A stretch of DNA of 64,000 nt from Magnolia sinica (GCF_029962835.1 NC_080577.1:6448001-6512000), one strand, 5' to 3'. Counted from the stretch's first letter, positions 46,309 to 59,444 are shown. Notes: generated by a model from the letters alone, not told the origin. A program made the numbers and translations.

Positions 46309-46856
46309 GCGGATTAGGTACTTAACCCCGACCGTCCCGAGATAGGGACAAGCTAGGGCTCTTGGGCCACTGTGATATATGGATTTTATCCACACTGTCC
46401 ATGCATTTTTTCCATGTAATTTTAGGCAGGGGTCACAAAAATCAGGCAGATGTAAGGTTCAAATGGGCCACACCACAGGAAGCAGTGGGGTTAATGACAC
46501 CTATCTTTGAAAACTTCCTAAAGCCCACCGTGATATTTATTTTTAATCCAAACTGTTCATAAGATCATAATATTTATTTTTAATCCAACCTGTTCATAAG
46601 ATCATACAAACTTGGACGAAGGTAAAACAGAATATCAGCTTGATCCAAAACTAATGTGGTGCCCAAGAAGTTTTGAACTATAAGCGTTTGATCCCCATCT
46701 CCACTTGAGAATCGGATTTACCTCGTTTTTATGCCCCGAGCCTAAAATGACAGGGAGAAATGCATGTACCGTGTGAATAAAATCCATACATCACTGTGGC
46801 CCTCGAAGCCCTAGCCTGTCCCCATCTTGGGATGGAGAAGTAACTATTCAGCCCGG
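46309..46856. mobile_element. Long-inverted-repeat fold-back element
   Basis: Ends read inwards GCGGATTAGGTACTTAACC and GGGCTGAATAGTTACTTC. Next come the well matched 'gggacaagctagggct' and 'gggacaggctagggct', then 'gatatatggattttatcc' and 'gatgtatggattttattc'. The centre contains a direct duplication of 'atatttatttttaatccaa' (46530-46600). Confidence 0.88.
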
Positions 46857-47158
46857 TGCAAGAAGGGCGCAGTTATGATGTGGCCCAATCACCTTGCAAC
46901 AAGCAAGGTAGCAAGCACAGGATATGAACTCTTTTAAAATGCCTACATTGTCACATGTGGTAGCAGATTGGCTGGTGTGCAACACGCCACAGACCAAGCT
47001 GGTGTGGCTACTTGTCGTGTGAAGACGACTAGTGACATTTCTCGCTCCGAGTTGCATTAACGGCTCGAAGAAGATCAAAGTTACATGGACCCCACAATTA
47101 TATATTTATTATATCCACAACCTTCACAGATGATTTTAGAGCATGAGCACAAAGATTA

Positions 47159-47669
47159 GGGCCAACTTGGGAGCTTGGATTTGGAACCCCTTGCATTTGG
47201 AACTCCCTGGCTCTCGAATCCTCCCATTATGTTTGGCAGCTGGAATTTAGAATTCTCTCTAATCCAAAAGTAATTATACATAGCATATTTACAAGGTTTG
47301 AATTTAATTACTAAATCAACTTTAATATTTCTAATTAGTGAATTTAATTACTAAATTAATTTTAATATCTCTAATTAGTGTATGTATGTAATATTTGACA
47401 CTGATTAGGTCTCGGATGAGCCACAAGTTTCAACAACCTCTAATCCAAAAGTAGTTATACATAGCATATTTACAAGGTTTGAATATAATTACTAAATCAA
47501 CTTTAATATTTCTAATTAGTGAATTTAATTACTAAATTAATTTTAATATCTCTAATATGTATGTAATATTTGACACAATGATTAAGTCTCGGATGGGCCA
47601 CAAGTTTCAACCACCCTCCCCACCCCCCCCCCCCCCCAAAACAAAAAATCCAAGGTGCCAAACAATCCC
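47159..47669. mobile_element. PIF/Harbinger-type MITE nested in a fold-back
   Basis: Ends GGGCCAACTTGGGAGCTTGG and, inverted, GGGATTGTTTGGCACCTTGG. TTA target duplications lie at 47156-47158 and 47670-47672. It contains an internal direct duplication with a period of about 181 bp (about 47259-47610) and a C run near 47620-47637. Confidence 0.85.
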
Positions 47670-47903
47670 TTAGTCCCATCAAAAGCTCAAGTAGACCACT
47701 ACAAATAGCAGTGGGATAATGATTCTCACCATTAAAATACTCGTAGGGCCCACCATAATGTTTATTTTCCATCTAATCTACCAAACGATCCCTTAGTCCC
47801 ATCAAAAGCTCAAGTAGACCACTACAAATAGCAGTGGGATAATGATTCTCACCATTAAAATACTCGTAGGGCCCACTATAATATTTATTTTCCATCTAAT
47901 CTA
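47658..47903. repeat. 123-bp tandem duplication
   Basis: 'ccaaacaatcccttagtccc' at 47658 recurs as 'ccaaacgatcccttagtccc' at 47781, followed by near-identical text to 'ccatctaatct'. It includes the last bases of the MITE, so it arose after the MITE inserted. Confidence 0.9.
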
Positions 47904-48165
47904 TTCATAAGGTCACACGGACCTAGATGACAATGGTAAAAAAAATCATATTAATCCAAAACTTATATGACTCCCAAAAAGATTTCAATGGTAGACACTT
48001 AATATCCCTGTTTTACAGTGTGGTTCACTTGATATTTGGATAGCCTTAAGATAAGCTCACCAAATGGATGAACAGTTAGGATAAAACACATACTTGGTGA
48101 GGTCAACACACCAGCCGGATTAGTGGTGTATGGTACACCAGCCAATCGGCTTCTGCCACATGCGG

Positions 48166-48836
48166 CCGCTTCTACATATGCCTCTATCAATAAGATTTGG
48201 CTACATCATCACTGCCTCCATTTAATACTGTTGTGCTAACAAAGTTAACGATGACATGGACCAATCACATTGCAACAAGCAGCAAAATCACTGCTTGTGG
48301 CAAGCCGGCATGTGACAATGTAGGCACTTAAAAAATGGTTGTGACAGACAATTGGCTAGACATATGTGATGGAAAACTATTGAGAATAAAATTTTCTAAT
48401 CTTGCTCTACCTTTCTATAGTTATATGCTATTACTAATACTAGTATATAAGGATATAGCTTATTGGCCTCTGCCCGTGTTGATATGATGGCCATGATAAA
48501 TTATTTATAAGAAAAATCCTCTGAGCCAGAAGATCCTAGCCATCAAATTGCTGACCACACTGACCTTAGATCATAGCATTTTGTTCATCGAACCGTTCGG
48601 TCCACTCAATTTGCTGGGTTAGTACTTTTCCAGGTGGAGAACTTTGAGAAGGCAATCTTGAGGGCTTCAAATAGCCTATTTGACCCTAAATGTAGGAATG
48701 AAAACCCGAGCATCTAGTGGAATTGTCATGGGTTAATCATCCTGGAAACTTGAATACACTAATTATAATAATTACATAATGATTATTTCTATATTGGAAG
48801 TAGGATTCTAAATTTAGAAAAACCTATTTGAATAGT
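48166..48836. other. Intergenic, no gene seen
   Basis: Near 48258-48350 are phrases ('caatcacattgcaacaagca', 'gtgacaatgtaggcac') that recur, partly inverted, at 46880-46960 on the other side of the fold-back. This hints at an older repeat around it. Confidence 0.45.
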
Positions 48837-49561
48837 TGACGCAAGGGAGGATGTGAGGTCCAGCATCATCTTTCTCACGAGGATAACTATTCCGAATCCA
48901 CGGAACTTCTTTGGACTCCTCACAGAGACTTCTCGAATCCACAAGGAAAGAAAACAAGAAAATAGAAATAAATTCTAATAAATTCAAAATTGATTGATTA
49001 ATGAATAAAAATGAGTTCACAACCCTTTAAATAGGGGTACCAAGCAATGAGAGAGAAATCAGAATCAAACTACGACTAAAACTCCTAGAATTCACGACTT
49101 ACTATAAATAGTAAACTTATTATTTATAGACAGTCGTGATTTCTACTAGTGCGCAAGGTTTTTGGCCAAAAATAGTAAGTGTCCTATTTGGCTTCACCAA
49201 GTTGTTCTCCTAATTATTCTAAGCTCTTTTCGCATTGGCAACAACTCCTAAAGGCCAACGAATGAAGAGTTTTAATCAAACTAAAACTTACTATTTATAG
49301 TAAAAAAGAAATTAAAATAGGGAAATGACCGTCGATCTGGCGGTATTTCACAAATCTGTCTTGCACAACTCGGCATAACAGGGTTAGTTGGCTAAAGTAG
49401 CTTGTTCTATCCCAAAATCATATATTTTATGTCCGATAACTCATCCTGGATTATGAGATACGCCTGATTTAAGGTTCGACGGTCCGGATCACTTCTGTCG
49501 TCAACTGGGCCTTTTCTAATCCATCTTAGCCATGTAACTGTCCGCGACCCTCTCTACATCA
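48837..49561 (-). repeat. 3' LTR of the gypsy element
   Basis: Begins (plus-strand reading) 'tgacgcaagggaggatgtga' and ends 'ccctctctacatca'. Pairs with 56943-57651. Confidence 0.93.
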
Positions 49562-51108
49562 GTCTCTTCCACTTCAAAAGAACTCTTCCTCGAGTTCTCG
49601 TCTTGCTTTGGTTAATGATACTCAGTCAGGTCCACGACGTTGAAAGTCCGTGAGATCATCATGTCATTTGGAAGATCAACAACGTAAGCATTATCATTAA
49701 TCTTTCGAATGATTGGTACCAGTCTAATTTTCTTATTTTTCAACTTGTTGTACATTTCGGTCGAAAATCTTTCTTTGCGCAGATGGACCATTACCTGGTC
49801 GCCCACTTCGAACACCTTTTTCGCCGATACTTGTCCACTTGGTCCTTATACTTTTCGTTCGAGGCATGTAGCTTAGTCTGTACCTCCGCATGAATGCTCA
49901 TGATTATGTCTGTCATATGTTTTGCTGTAATGCTCATGCCTGAGAGCTTGGTCAGAAGGACTAAGTCAAGTGTGTGGCGATGTATTCGTTCGTAAATAAC
50001 TTAGAACGGGAATTTTCCTGTTGAGCAGTTCACTATATTGTTGAATGCAAACTCCGCTTAAGACAATGCTAAATCTCACTGCTTCAGTTTTTCTCCTGAA
50101 ATACATCGAAGGAGGTTTTCCAACATGTGATTCACAACCTCGGTCTGCTCGTCAGTCTATAGGTAATAGGCACTACTGAACTGAAGTCATGTATCGAATT
50201 GAGTCCACAAAGTTCACCAAAAGTGGCTAATGAACTTTGTGTCACAATCAGAAGTAATAATCTTGGGAACCCCATGTAGCCGCATAACTTCTCTGAAGAA
50301 TAGATTCGTCACGTGTGTTGCATCGAGTCTTCTTGTATGGAATAAAGTGCGTCATCTTGGAGAAATGATCTACTACCACGAATACTGAATCCATGTCGCA
50401 TTGTGTTCATGGGAGACCAAGCACAAAGTCCATAGATAAATCCTTCCAGGGGTCGTCAGACACGGGTAACGGGAAATAAAGGCCCATATTATGAGATTGC
50501 CCCTTAGAAGTCTGACAAATATAACATTGGATTGTCTTTCCCACATCACGTACTAATTGCAGCCAGTAATACTGCATTTCCACAAAAGCTCACGTTTTGT
50601 CTCACCCAAGGTGTCCACCAAGGCTACCTTCATATAGCTCTTGGATTATCTGTTCCTTAACGAACTTTTGGGGATACACAGTCGATTCCCCTTGAAAAGA
50701 AACCCGTCTTGCATATGTAAGTTGTCGCGGTGACTTTCTTAGCATCTAACTTATGCATCCTTGAAGTCGTCGTCATTGGCATAAATGTCCTTGAGGCGCT
50801 CGAACCCGACAACCTCATTGCTCATAGTGACTAACAAAGTTGCACGGCGACTCAGCGCATCAGCCACTTTATTTTGTTGCCCAGACTTATGTTTTAGCAT
50901 GAACATGAATTCCTGCAAAAACGAGATCCATCTAGCATGCGCACGGTTAATGTTAGCTTCGCTATTACTAAATTTGAGAACTTGATGATCCGTGTAAAGT
51001 ATGAATTCCCTTTGAATCAAATAATGTCGTCAGTGTCGCAGTGCCTGGACCACTGCGTACAACTCGATCTCATATGTAGACCACTTCTTGCGTGCATCGC
51101 TAAGTTTC

Positions 51109-53878
51109 TATAACGTCCTGAAAATTTTCGTACTAGTCAAAGCGAGTTGACCGAACTATTTGGAATTAGCGGACTTAGGACACTTGTGACCTAATCACCG
51201 CTCCTGCCCAAAACCATAACATGCAAGGCCACAAACGAGGCTAGATCAAATTATCAACCCAAACCCAAGATAAACGCCGAGGACCAAATTCCTCCTGAGG
51301 GTGACCCGACACACTGTTTCGGTTATAAGACGGGTATCACCAGCCCATTGGGCCCAAAATCCTAGAAAGGCATATGCCTTAGCAGGCTTGACGCCGATCG
51401 TGAGTTTTAAGTCAAGACGGTGCCCAGAAACCGCTCAACTTGGGTCCACCGACTAGATGTATAACGAACGCAAATAACCAACATAACAAACCCAAAACTT
51501 AAGAAAGGACTAGCACCTCATTCGATTACGAAATTGAGGAGTTTGGAGCATCAGATGTTAGCCAAATTTGAAACCCCCATCAGGGTCATTGCCTTAGCCA
51601 GATCTGTAAAAGCTAGGGTCCAACTAACGATGGGACACCGTTAAATAGCAAACAGGGCCCTCAAGGTCCGTCTATATGCCTAATCACTGGTTCGCAACGT
51701 CCTGTGACGTATCCACTATCGAGATGCATATCCCTATGCACGGATTACCTTGTGTACCTCCCCTCATAACCCTACTGACCTAAACGGACCCCTATAGGGT
51801 TAATATGGGAGACCAAGTGTCATTGGGGTCATTTGCATCCAAATAGGAACTATAAGAACCCCATTTTCTCACACCCTTCTCCCTTACACGAATTTTTTGT
51901 TTGACCTAAGGGGCTTCTAAGGGAAGAAGCAAAGGAAAGAGAATGGAAGGTAGGGAGAGTGAGGGGCTAACCGAGGAGAACTGATTTCCTCTTCTTTGGG
52001 AGGACTCTGTGCCATAACTGGGAACTCTTTCAGGTTCCCTAGAATCACAAAAAAGTGAGATCCGACCCTTGACCCAAACTCAAGGTTAATTGAGTTTTCT
52101 CTTTCCAAATTTCCTTATAAACTCCATATGTTGGATAGGTTCTGACGCCCTCCGCCGAACTCTATCTTTGAAAATGCTAAGGGAGGGAGACTCGTCGCAA
52201 AGGTGCAGACTATTGATTTTAAGTTACCTTTTATTGACCCCTGAGGGTCCAGATAGTGATTGTGGGTCGTGAGCTACCCTTATAAATTAGCTACGCCATC
52301 TTACCTTTAAACGAGTTACCATTTGTTTGTTTCGATTAATCTATTGCAGTCCACATGTTTGATGAAATGCCTCATGATTTTCATTTAAGTTTTTGCTATT
52401 GGTTACATATTCGATGATTACATAAATGTGTAAACCCACTGATGTTCATGTGTTCGACAAAATGCCTGTGTGGGATTGACAATAACATTATGCTAGAGTA
52501 TCATAGTGATTAACCGCCTGAATTAAGGAGCGACTTGATCCAAGCTGGCCGCATTTGACTTGTTTGATTGACTTGGGTTGAACTTAAACGGTTGATAGTA
52601 GTCGGACTACACGGAACACTTGTACCAATGTTGGTCGAGCTAAAGTGCCCTAAGTCAACCGAATAAGCTTGAGAGTCGACGAATTTGCTCAAAAATCCTG
52701 GATTGCAATAACTTCAAATAGAACCTAGAGTACCCACGTTACTACTGAATGAGTCTACTTTAAATCGCAACAGAGAAGAATCCGCAAGACTCATGAGCCG
52801 GGCATGGTGGTATGGGACACCGTGTCCGAGCTGTCGGCTTACGTTGGGGCGACGAGCCTTTCTGTAATGGCCAATGAGCAAATCAAGGAAGTCGTGAATC
52901 AGACATTCCAAACCACAACGATACCGCGACCGTCTCACGTGCGTGTATGAGTGACGACTCCTACATAAAACATGAACGACCTCCACTCGTCGATGGGTCG
53001 TCTAACCCTGTGCGTCCAGATGTGTCATCCAGGTCCATAGTGATCTGTTGGGCCGGTTGGTCGGGCCAGTGTTAGCCTCTTATCGATGGGGGAACTGTCG
53101 CATGGGTCATGAACTCGATGTTGGGTTTTGAGACGCAGGTAAGAAGTGTTTTCTGCCACTCTAAGCTCACAAACTGGTTGAGACCAAATATAAGATGAGG
53201 GTACTTTAGTTTCCCCCGAACCACGGGGTGAATAAAATTAATTAAATGCTTGGCTAGTAATTCAAATTCATTGCATTGCACTAGTTTGGAGTATACTCAT
53301 GTTATGACTTATTTTTTTTGAAACTGTTGCTTCCCTGAATATCCTTACCTATACTGATTAGATTGATAACATGCGTAACTCATTGTTAATAGTACCACTG
53401 AGTTGATCACTCACTCCCATTCTGGGATGATATTTTAAAACACCAACCAGACGATTCCATAGATGCAGGTACCACTGAGGCAAACACACTCGAAGACGCG
53501 TATACAGACCAGGAGGTGGAATTCTCATTCTTCCAGCTTTCTGACGGACCGACTTAGACGATATATCACTTGATTTTAGGCATCTATGTTTGGACTTGGA
53601 TGCCTTATTCTTTTGGACATTTTTGAGAGCTTTAGATGTATATTGGGCCTGGTTGTAGGCCCGTATCCCGACTCGATGTATAGGACATACTCAACCTACT
53701 CTCTTTCCCTTAACTATGATCATTTTGTAATCCATTACTTATTTATATGTAATCACTTAGATGCTTGATCATTATATGATGAGTCCTCGAATGAACTTCC
53801 TGCCTAAAGGGGCGAGATTAACGTTCAGGATCTCGGGAGCCGAGTATTACACGGCTTACGATATTTCAGGACGTTACA
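51109..53878. mobile_element. Solo LTR of a large-LTR retrotransposon, nested in the gypsy element
   Basis: 2770 bp bounded by a 13-bp inverted repeat TAACGTCCTGAAA and TTTCAGGACGTTA and flanked by an exact 5-bp duplication GTTTC (51104-51108 and 53879-53883). It has no coding content. TGTAACG-type ends and LTR lengths above 2 kb are known from Del/Tekay-like chromoviruses, so a solo LTR left by LTR-LTR recombination is the best reading. Orientation is undecided because both ends are nearly palindromic. It is younger than its host element. Confidence 0.88.
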
Positions 53879-55684
53879 GTTTCTCACTGCAGAAGGCTAC
53901 TGACTACCTTTTTAAGACAAAACTCTCTCAATCCCGACATATGAGACATCATATTCGACTTCAAACAGTTTGTCGAAGTTGGAAAATACAAGAACTGGGT
54001 CGTGGATAACTTGCGCTTAATTTTGGTAAAGCTCCTGTCGGCTTCATCAGTCCACTGAAACTGTCATTTCTTCATGTAATATATGATTAGTGATACAATG
54101 GTACTAAAATTTTTTACAAACCGAAGATAGAATGTCACCAGTCCATAAAAACTTTGCACTTCGTGAATATTTGTGGGAATCGACCATTTTCTGATTGCCT
54201 TCAGCTTTTCCTCATCCACCCGAATTCCCGTGGATGTTACGACAAAACTCAAAAACAACAAGCTATCACTCATGAAGTTGCACTTTTTAAAATTAAGATA
54301 CCATTTATTTTCAGTGAGCACTTGAAAGACCTTCTTGAAGTGTTCCATATGAGTGGTTTCATCTTAACTGTATATCAAAATATCATCGAAATAAACTACA
54401 ACGAACCACCCAATGAAAGGTTTTAGAACTTGGTTCATCAATCTCATGAATGTGCGAGGCGCGTTCGAAAGACCGAAGGGCATAACCATCCATTCGTACA
54501 ATCCTTCTTTGGTCTTAAAGGCCGTCTTCCACTCATCACATAGGTATATTCGAATCTGATAGTAGCCGCTTCTCAGATCCGATTAAGAGAATAATTTCGC
54601 GCCTTCAAGCCTGTCCAACATATCGTCTAGTTGTGGTATGGGAAACCTATATTTTATGGTGATTTTGTTGATGGCCTGGCTGTCGACACACATACGCCAA
54701 CTCCCATCTTTCTTAGGAGTTAATAAAGCAGGTACGACACATGGACTTATGCTTTTTCGGATGAGACTCTTACGGATCAATTTCTTCACTTGCCCTTGCA
54801 GAATTTTACACTCTTTTGGACTCATCCGATAGTGAGGACGATTTGGTAAGCTAGACCCAGGGACAAAGTCGATATGGTGTAAGATATCTCGTATGAGAGG
54901 TAATCCATCGGGAAAGTCGTCAGGCCAAATTTCTTTAAACTCATACAGTAAGGGTTTTAGTTCATTAGGGATGTTGGTGGGATCGAGTTTTTTTCCTTTC
55001 ACGATTAATGCATAGGCTTATCCTGTTTCGTTAGATTCCTCCACAAAGTCTCATATGATTAAGAGAAAATGACCCTCCACTTTAGAAGTTTCAGGTGGTC
55101 TCTCTGGATCCATAGGAGCCAATATGGTCTTCCGGCCGTCCTCAATGAAGATATATATATTATCTAGCTTTTTATGAGTGGTGTCATGGTTAGATTGTCA
55201 GGGTCGACCGAGTAGTATGTGACATGCTTTCATGTCAATCACATCGCATACTACTTCATCCTTATAATGTTTGCCAATTGAAAATGATATGGTGCACTGT
55301 TCAGTTACCTTGGTTTCACTGACCTTCTTGATTTAACCAATCATACATGGGGAGGGATGACGCTCCATTTTCAATTGCAATTTTTCTACCATTACCCTGA
55401 AGATGATATTATCGTTGCTTCCGCTATTGATGATCATATTACAAATTTTTTGATTCATCGTACACCTAATTCGGAAGATGTTATGTCGTTGTGGGTGTAC
55501 TTCTTTCTTTGGCACATACAATAGTCACCTCACGACGAGTGATTCGCCATGATCTTGCTGAACCCAACCTGACTCATTCGCCTCGTATTCTGTGGTGTGC
55601 TCTGGTTCCTCGATACATGGATCATCGTAGGAGTCTTCAGCACTACCATCATTGATGGTGAGGTTTGTTACTTGTCGCTGGGGA

Positions 55685-55807
55685 CAAGTATTTAATAGGT
55701 GACCCGGTTGGCCACAACGAAAGTACAAGTATTTAATAGGTGACCCAGTTGGCCACAACGAAAGTATAAGTATTTAATAGGTGACCCGGTTGGCCACAAT
55801 GAAAGTA
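55685..55807. repeat. 41-bp tandem triplication in the gag region
   Basis: The block 'aagtatttaataggtgaccc' plus 'ggttggccacaacgaaagta' occurs at about 55685, 55726 and 55767. It covers the zinc-knuckle part of the gypsy gag region. Confidence 0.92.
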
Positions 55808-56942
55808 ATGGTTTTTCCTTGGCCGAGCATAGGGGTTGGGATCCTACTTGGGCCAACCGCAGTCGATACGCCCCTTTGGGGCCTAGTTTGTCCGCTTTCT
55901 TGATCTTGGTTCATGAGTGTAGGGGGTTGAGTGTGTGCTCTTATGGGCTCATTCCCCTTGGGTTGTGAAGCTCCTTGAGGTGGACCTAACCGCAACGACC
56001 TTTGCGGCGGGATAGGTCCGTGTGTTAGGATGTTCAAGTTGCGCTTCCGCCCGAGTGGTCAACTTGATTGCATCATTCATCGTCCAAACAGACTACATCT
56101 GGACCCGATCCTGGATCGCTATATGCAATCCACAATTAAATCGGGTGACTTGCAGCAATTCAGTCTCGACCAAATTATTACGTACCGCCAAGCGGTAAAA
56201 TTCTTTTATGTATTCTCTCACCGATTGACTACCCTGTCGACAATTTTGGTATTGTTGAAAAAATATCTGATCGTAGTCTAGGGAGGTATCGGGCACATAG
56301 TAGTTACTTCATCTGTTGCCATGTACGGATTGATGTTTTCATCTACTTGATTCATACGAGTTGCAGTTGTTCCCACCAAGCTGAAACTCTGCCCTTCAAC
56401 TTGTAGGCCACAAGCTCGACCTTCTTTGCTTCAGGAATGTCGATATAGTTAAAGAATCACTCAACTTCATAAAGCCAATCGAGAAAATCCTCAATGTGTA
56501 GTTGGCTATTGAAGCTAGAAATATCAACCTGCATCTTGAATTTTTGATCTGTTCGATTTACTCGATCGCCGCCTTGTTTGGGGTGTTAGAAGATTATGTC
56601 GTTGATCTCCTCCTCGTTGGATTCTCCTTCCTCAGGAATGACCTTCGGATGTACTGCCGGTACTATCCAGCGATCAGAGTGATTACGAGTCTCCACAATT
56701 GATAGTGAAGGATTACCATTAGGAACACGGATCTACCCTAGGGCCCCACTATGCTATCCGCCAAGCAATTTGTCATGCGATCGATGGAAGCCTGCAGCCC
56801 TTACATGGCTTGTCTATTCTCTCGTTGTGCTGCTTCGAAAGTCATTAAAAGATGATTTCATGGAGCACCATCCATGGGATTGTTGCCCAACCCATCGTTA
56901 GAGGCCATCGATCCGAGGAAAAACCTCGCTTTGATACCAAAC

Positions 56943-57651
56943 TGACGCAGGGGAGGACGTGAGGTTGAGCACCATCTTCCTCAAGAGAATAACTATTTCG
57001 AATCCACGAAATTTCTCTGAACTCCTCATAGAGACTTCTTGAATCTACGAGAAAAGAACACAATAAAATAGAAATAAATTCTAATAAATTCAAAATTGTT
57101 TGATTAATGAATAAAAATGAGTTCACAACCCTTTAAATAGGGGTACTAAGCAATGAGAGAGAAATCAGAATCAAACCACGACTAAAACTCCTAGAATTCG
57201 CGACTTACTATAAATAGTAAACGTACTATTTATAGACAGTCGTGATGTCTACTAGTGCGCAAGGTTTTTGGCCAAAAATAGTAAACGTCCTATTTGGCTT
57301 CACCAAGATGTTCTCCTAATTATTCTAAGCTCTTTTCGCGTTGGACACAACTCCTAAAGTCCAATAGATGAAGAGTTGTAATCAAACTAGTAAAAACGGA
57401 ATTAAAATAGGGAAACGACCGTCGATCTAGCGGTATTTTGCAAATCCAGCTTGCATAGGGCGGCATAGTGGGGTTGGTTGGCTAAAATAGATCGTTCTAC
57501 CCCAAAATTATATATTTTACGTCCGATAACTCATTTCGGATTGCGAGATACGCCTGATTTAAGGGCCAATGGTCTGAATCACTTCTGTCATCGACCGGGC
57601 CTTTTCTGATCCATCTTGGCCATGTAACTGTCCACGACCCTCTCTACATCA
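56943..57651 (-). repeat. 5' LTR of the gypsy element
   Basis: Starts (plus-strand reading) 'tgacgcaggggaggacgtga' and ends 'ccctctctacatca'. Adjacent on its inner side to the primer binding site. Confidence 0.93.
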
Positions 57652-58242
57652 GTAGCAATTGGAAATGATCACCTCATTTCTAACGTTGGTGTTTATGGTA
57701 AATTAATTGAAGGGTACATACGATAATTGACATGAGAATGGTAATTTAATAGCTGAATTTTTAAACATCTTGCTCCAAACCTCTTTCCTTTGGAAGAGCC
57801 TTATCTCCTGGGGAATTCAAACTCTTGGACTTCAATATTCCCTTCTTGGTAATCAAATGAGATTGATTGTGAACTGCTATTATATATAGTGTTACACTCA
57901 GAATAGGAAATAAATTGTACAATTACGCAAAACAGTGCATGCTGTCAATCTAAGGATCTATTGATCAAGCCCCTATGTTTGATCATTGAACATGCTAAAA
58001 AGTGTCCATAGGGTTTACATGATTTTTTCGAATTATGTTGATCGATTGAACCTATCTAAAACTGTCTAGAGACCAATTTGTTTAATATAGGGTTCACTCG
58101 ATTGATCGAGATCCCATATTTCTGCATAGATTGAAGACATTCAGGCAATACATGCAGAGTGATATGAGGCTATATTAGTGGTTAAAAAGCATTTGTATGT
58201 AGTTGAAGTGAAATAAATCAAATTAGATATACCTTTAGGCAT
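57652..58242. other. Intergenic, no gene seen
   Basis: AT-rich, no supported feature. Confidence 0.5.
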
Positions 58243-58424
58243 TATAAATTAAAATAAACTTTTTTTTGTTAGCTTGTTAAGTACACCTCACTGTCAGTTC
58301 ACACTTCGCTATTAGCCACCCCCACTAGGGAATTGATACCAAGACCTCAGTGTTGAAACGAGGTATCTTTCACTCAGTCTACCACTTGAGCTATGGATCA
58401 AGGTGTATAAATTAAAATAAACTT
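58243..58424 (-). mobile_element. tRNA-derived SINE with 19-bp target duplication
   Basis: TATAAATTAAAATAAACTT is present exactly at 58243-58261 and 58406-58424. The 144-bp body (58262-58405, minus strand) has an A-box TAGCTCAAGTGGTAGACTGAG near its 5' end, a B-box-like GGTATCAATTCCC, and the 3' end 'acttaacaagctaac' followed by an A tail. Looks complete and fairly young. The truncated copy at 34296-34365 shares its 3' end. Confidence 0.92.
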
Positions 58425-59444
58425 ACTACGTACCTTTTTATAGGGAACAAAAGATGATCGTTGCTTGCCATCTCTCTTTTTTCTCTCAAATGGCCATCTA
58501 AGAGTTTCTAATATATGCACCAACGAAGCTTTCTTTGGACGTGGAACTATGTGAGGCTTTTTAAATTACATTTATAAAGTTATAAGCTTTTACCATGAAG
58601 CTTTTCTTGTCGTAGAAAGATTTCTTTAGTGTAATTATTAATTATAAATTATTTAAACTGCTAGCAACACCCACAATATAGTTACTTAACTACACATGAA
58701 CTTAAATCAAGTTAAACCTCTCCAAGTTTGGATGTTTTTATATGCACACAGCATGAAAGAAAGTACATGATTACCTTATCTTATTTTATTTATACATATA
58801 TCCTTATATGTACCACCTTAAAGTCCATCGGCCTAAGCCTATCATATCTCACGGTGATTATTGATTATCTATCTCATGGTGATTATTGATTATCTAAAAA
58901 CAAATATGAATTGTTGACTTTACAAAACAACATATATGAATTATTTAATCAAAATTATATATATAATTAATTTAGCTGGTGATGTTAATTAATTATTTCC
59001 ATTCTTAATATAAGGTTAAACCCATGTGCAGGTCATTGAGCTTTTGTTTAAAATCTAAACACTTAAAAAAATACAATCAACCACTCAACTTACCATGATC
59101 CACCCAAAAAGCTTAAGTATTAGTAAATCAAAACAATCAATCAAATGCCCACTAAAATGACAGATCCTCTCAAAATTTAAGGATAATCATAACATGCATA
59201 GAAAGTGCAAACTAATATTAAATGGTTAAACTTCCTAAATTCAATCAACGTGCATACACGCATTACGGCGTGAGTGTGTGGGGGTGTGTGCGCGTGTGAA
59301 AAAAAGAAAAACGTGTAGCGCGCACACACTTCCATATGCATGGGAGACAATGTTCCATGATAGATGCTATATGCATAACAGTTAAACAATGCATGGTGAC
59401 CCATGGATTAAGCTTTGGTGTGGCCCACCTGAGTTGATACTGAA
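58425..59444. other. Intergenic, no gene seen
   Basis: AT-rich. A short direct repeat 'atctcacggtgattattgattatc' / 'atctcatggtgattattgattatc' style lies at 58847-58897; a GT-rich tract at 59268-59300. No gene. Confidence 0.5.

Larger units (their letters stand above)
46961..48156. mobile_element. Long-inverted-repeat fold-back element enlarged by a MITE and duplications
   Basis: Ends TAGCAGATTGGCTGGTGTG and, inverted, GCAGAAGCCGATTGGCTGG. Flanks CACATGTGG (46952-46960) and CACATGCGG (48157-48165) match at 8 of 9. Same subfamily as 11227-11806. A Harbinger MITE (47159-47669) sits in its left arm, and a 123-bp tandem duplication follows. Confidence 0.85.
48837..57651 (-). mobile_element. Ty3/gypsy LTR retrotransposon, broken fossil with a nested solo LTR
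   Basis: 5' LTR 56943-57651 and 3' LTR 48837-49561 on the minus strand, with TG...CA ends. A primer site TGGTATCAAAGC lies just inside the 5' LTR. In order come a gag region with a CCHC knuckle (about 55525-56300), a protease-like stretch (about 55330-55520), reverse transcriptase (54064-55002), RNase H (split across the nested LTR, ending about 50751), then integrase to its C-terminal strand at 49612-49815 (INDNAYVVDLPNDM). The order RT-RNase H-integrase identifies gypsy. Without the 2.77-kb insert it is about 6.0 kb, a normal length. It is broken, with many breaks. LTR halves differ by roughly 10% over the first 200 bp by eye, so it is clearly older than the copia element. No clean target duplication was found; lineage not assigned. 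Confidence 0.93.

Noticed and set aside
48832-57656. A 5-bp target duplication of the gypsy element
   Set aside because: The flanks ATAGT and GTAGC share only three aligned positions, too few to claim.
58262-58405. A tRNA gene on the minus strand
   Set aside because: A/B boxes are present, but the long flanking duplication and A tail identify a SINE.
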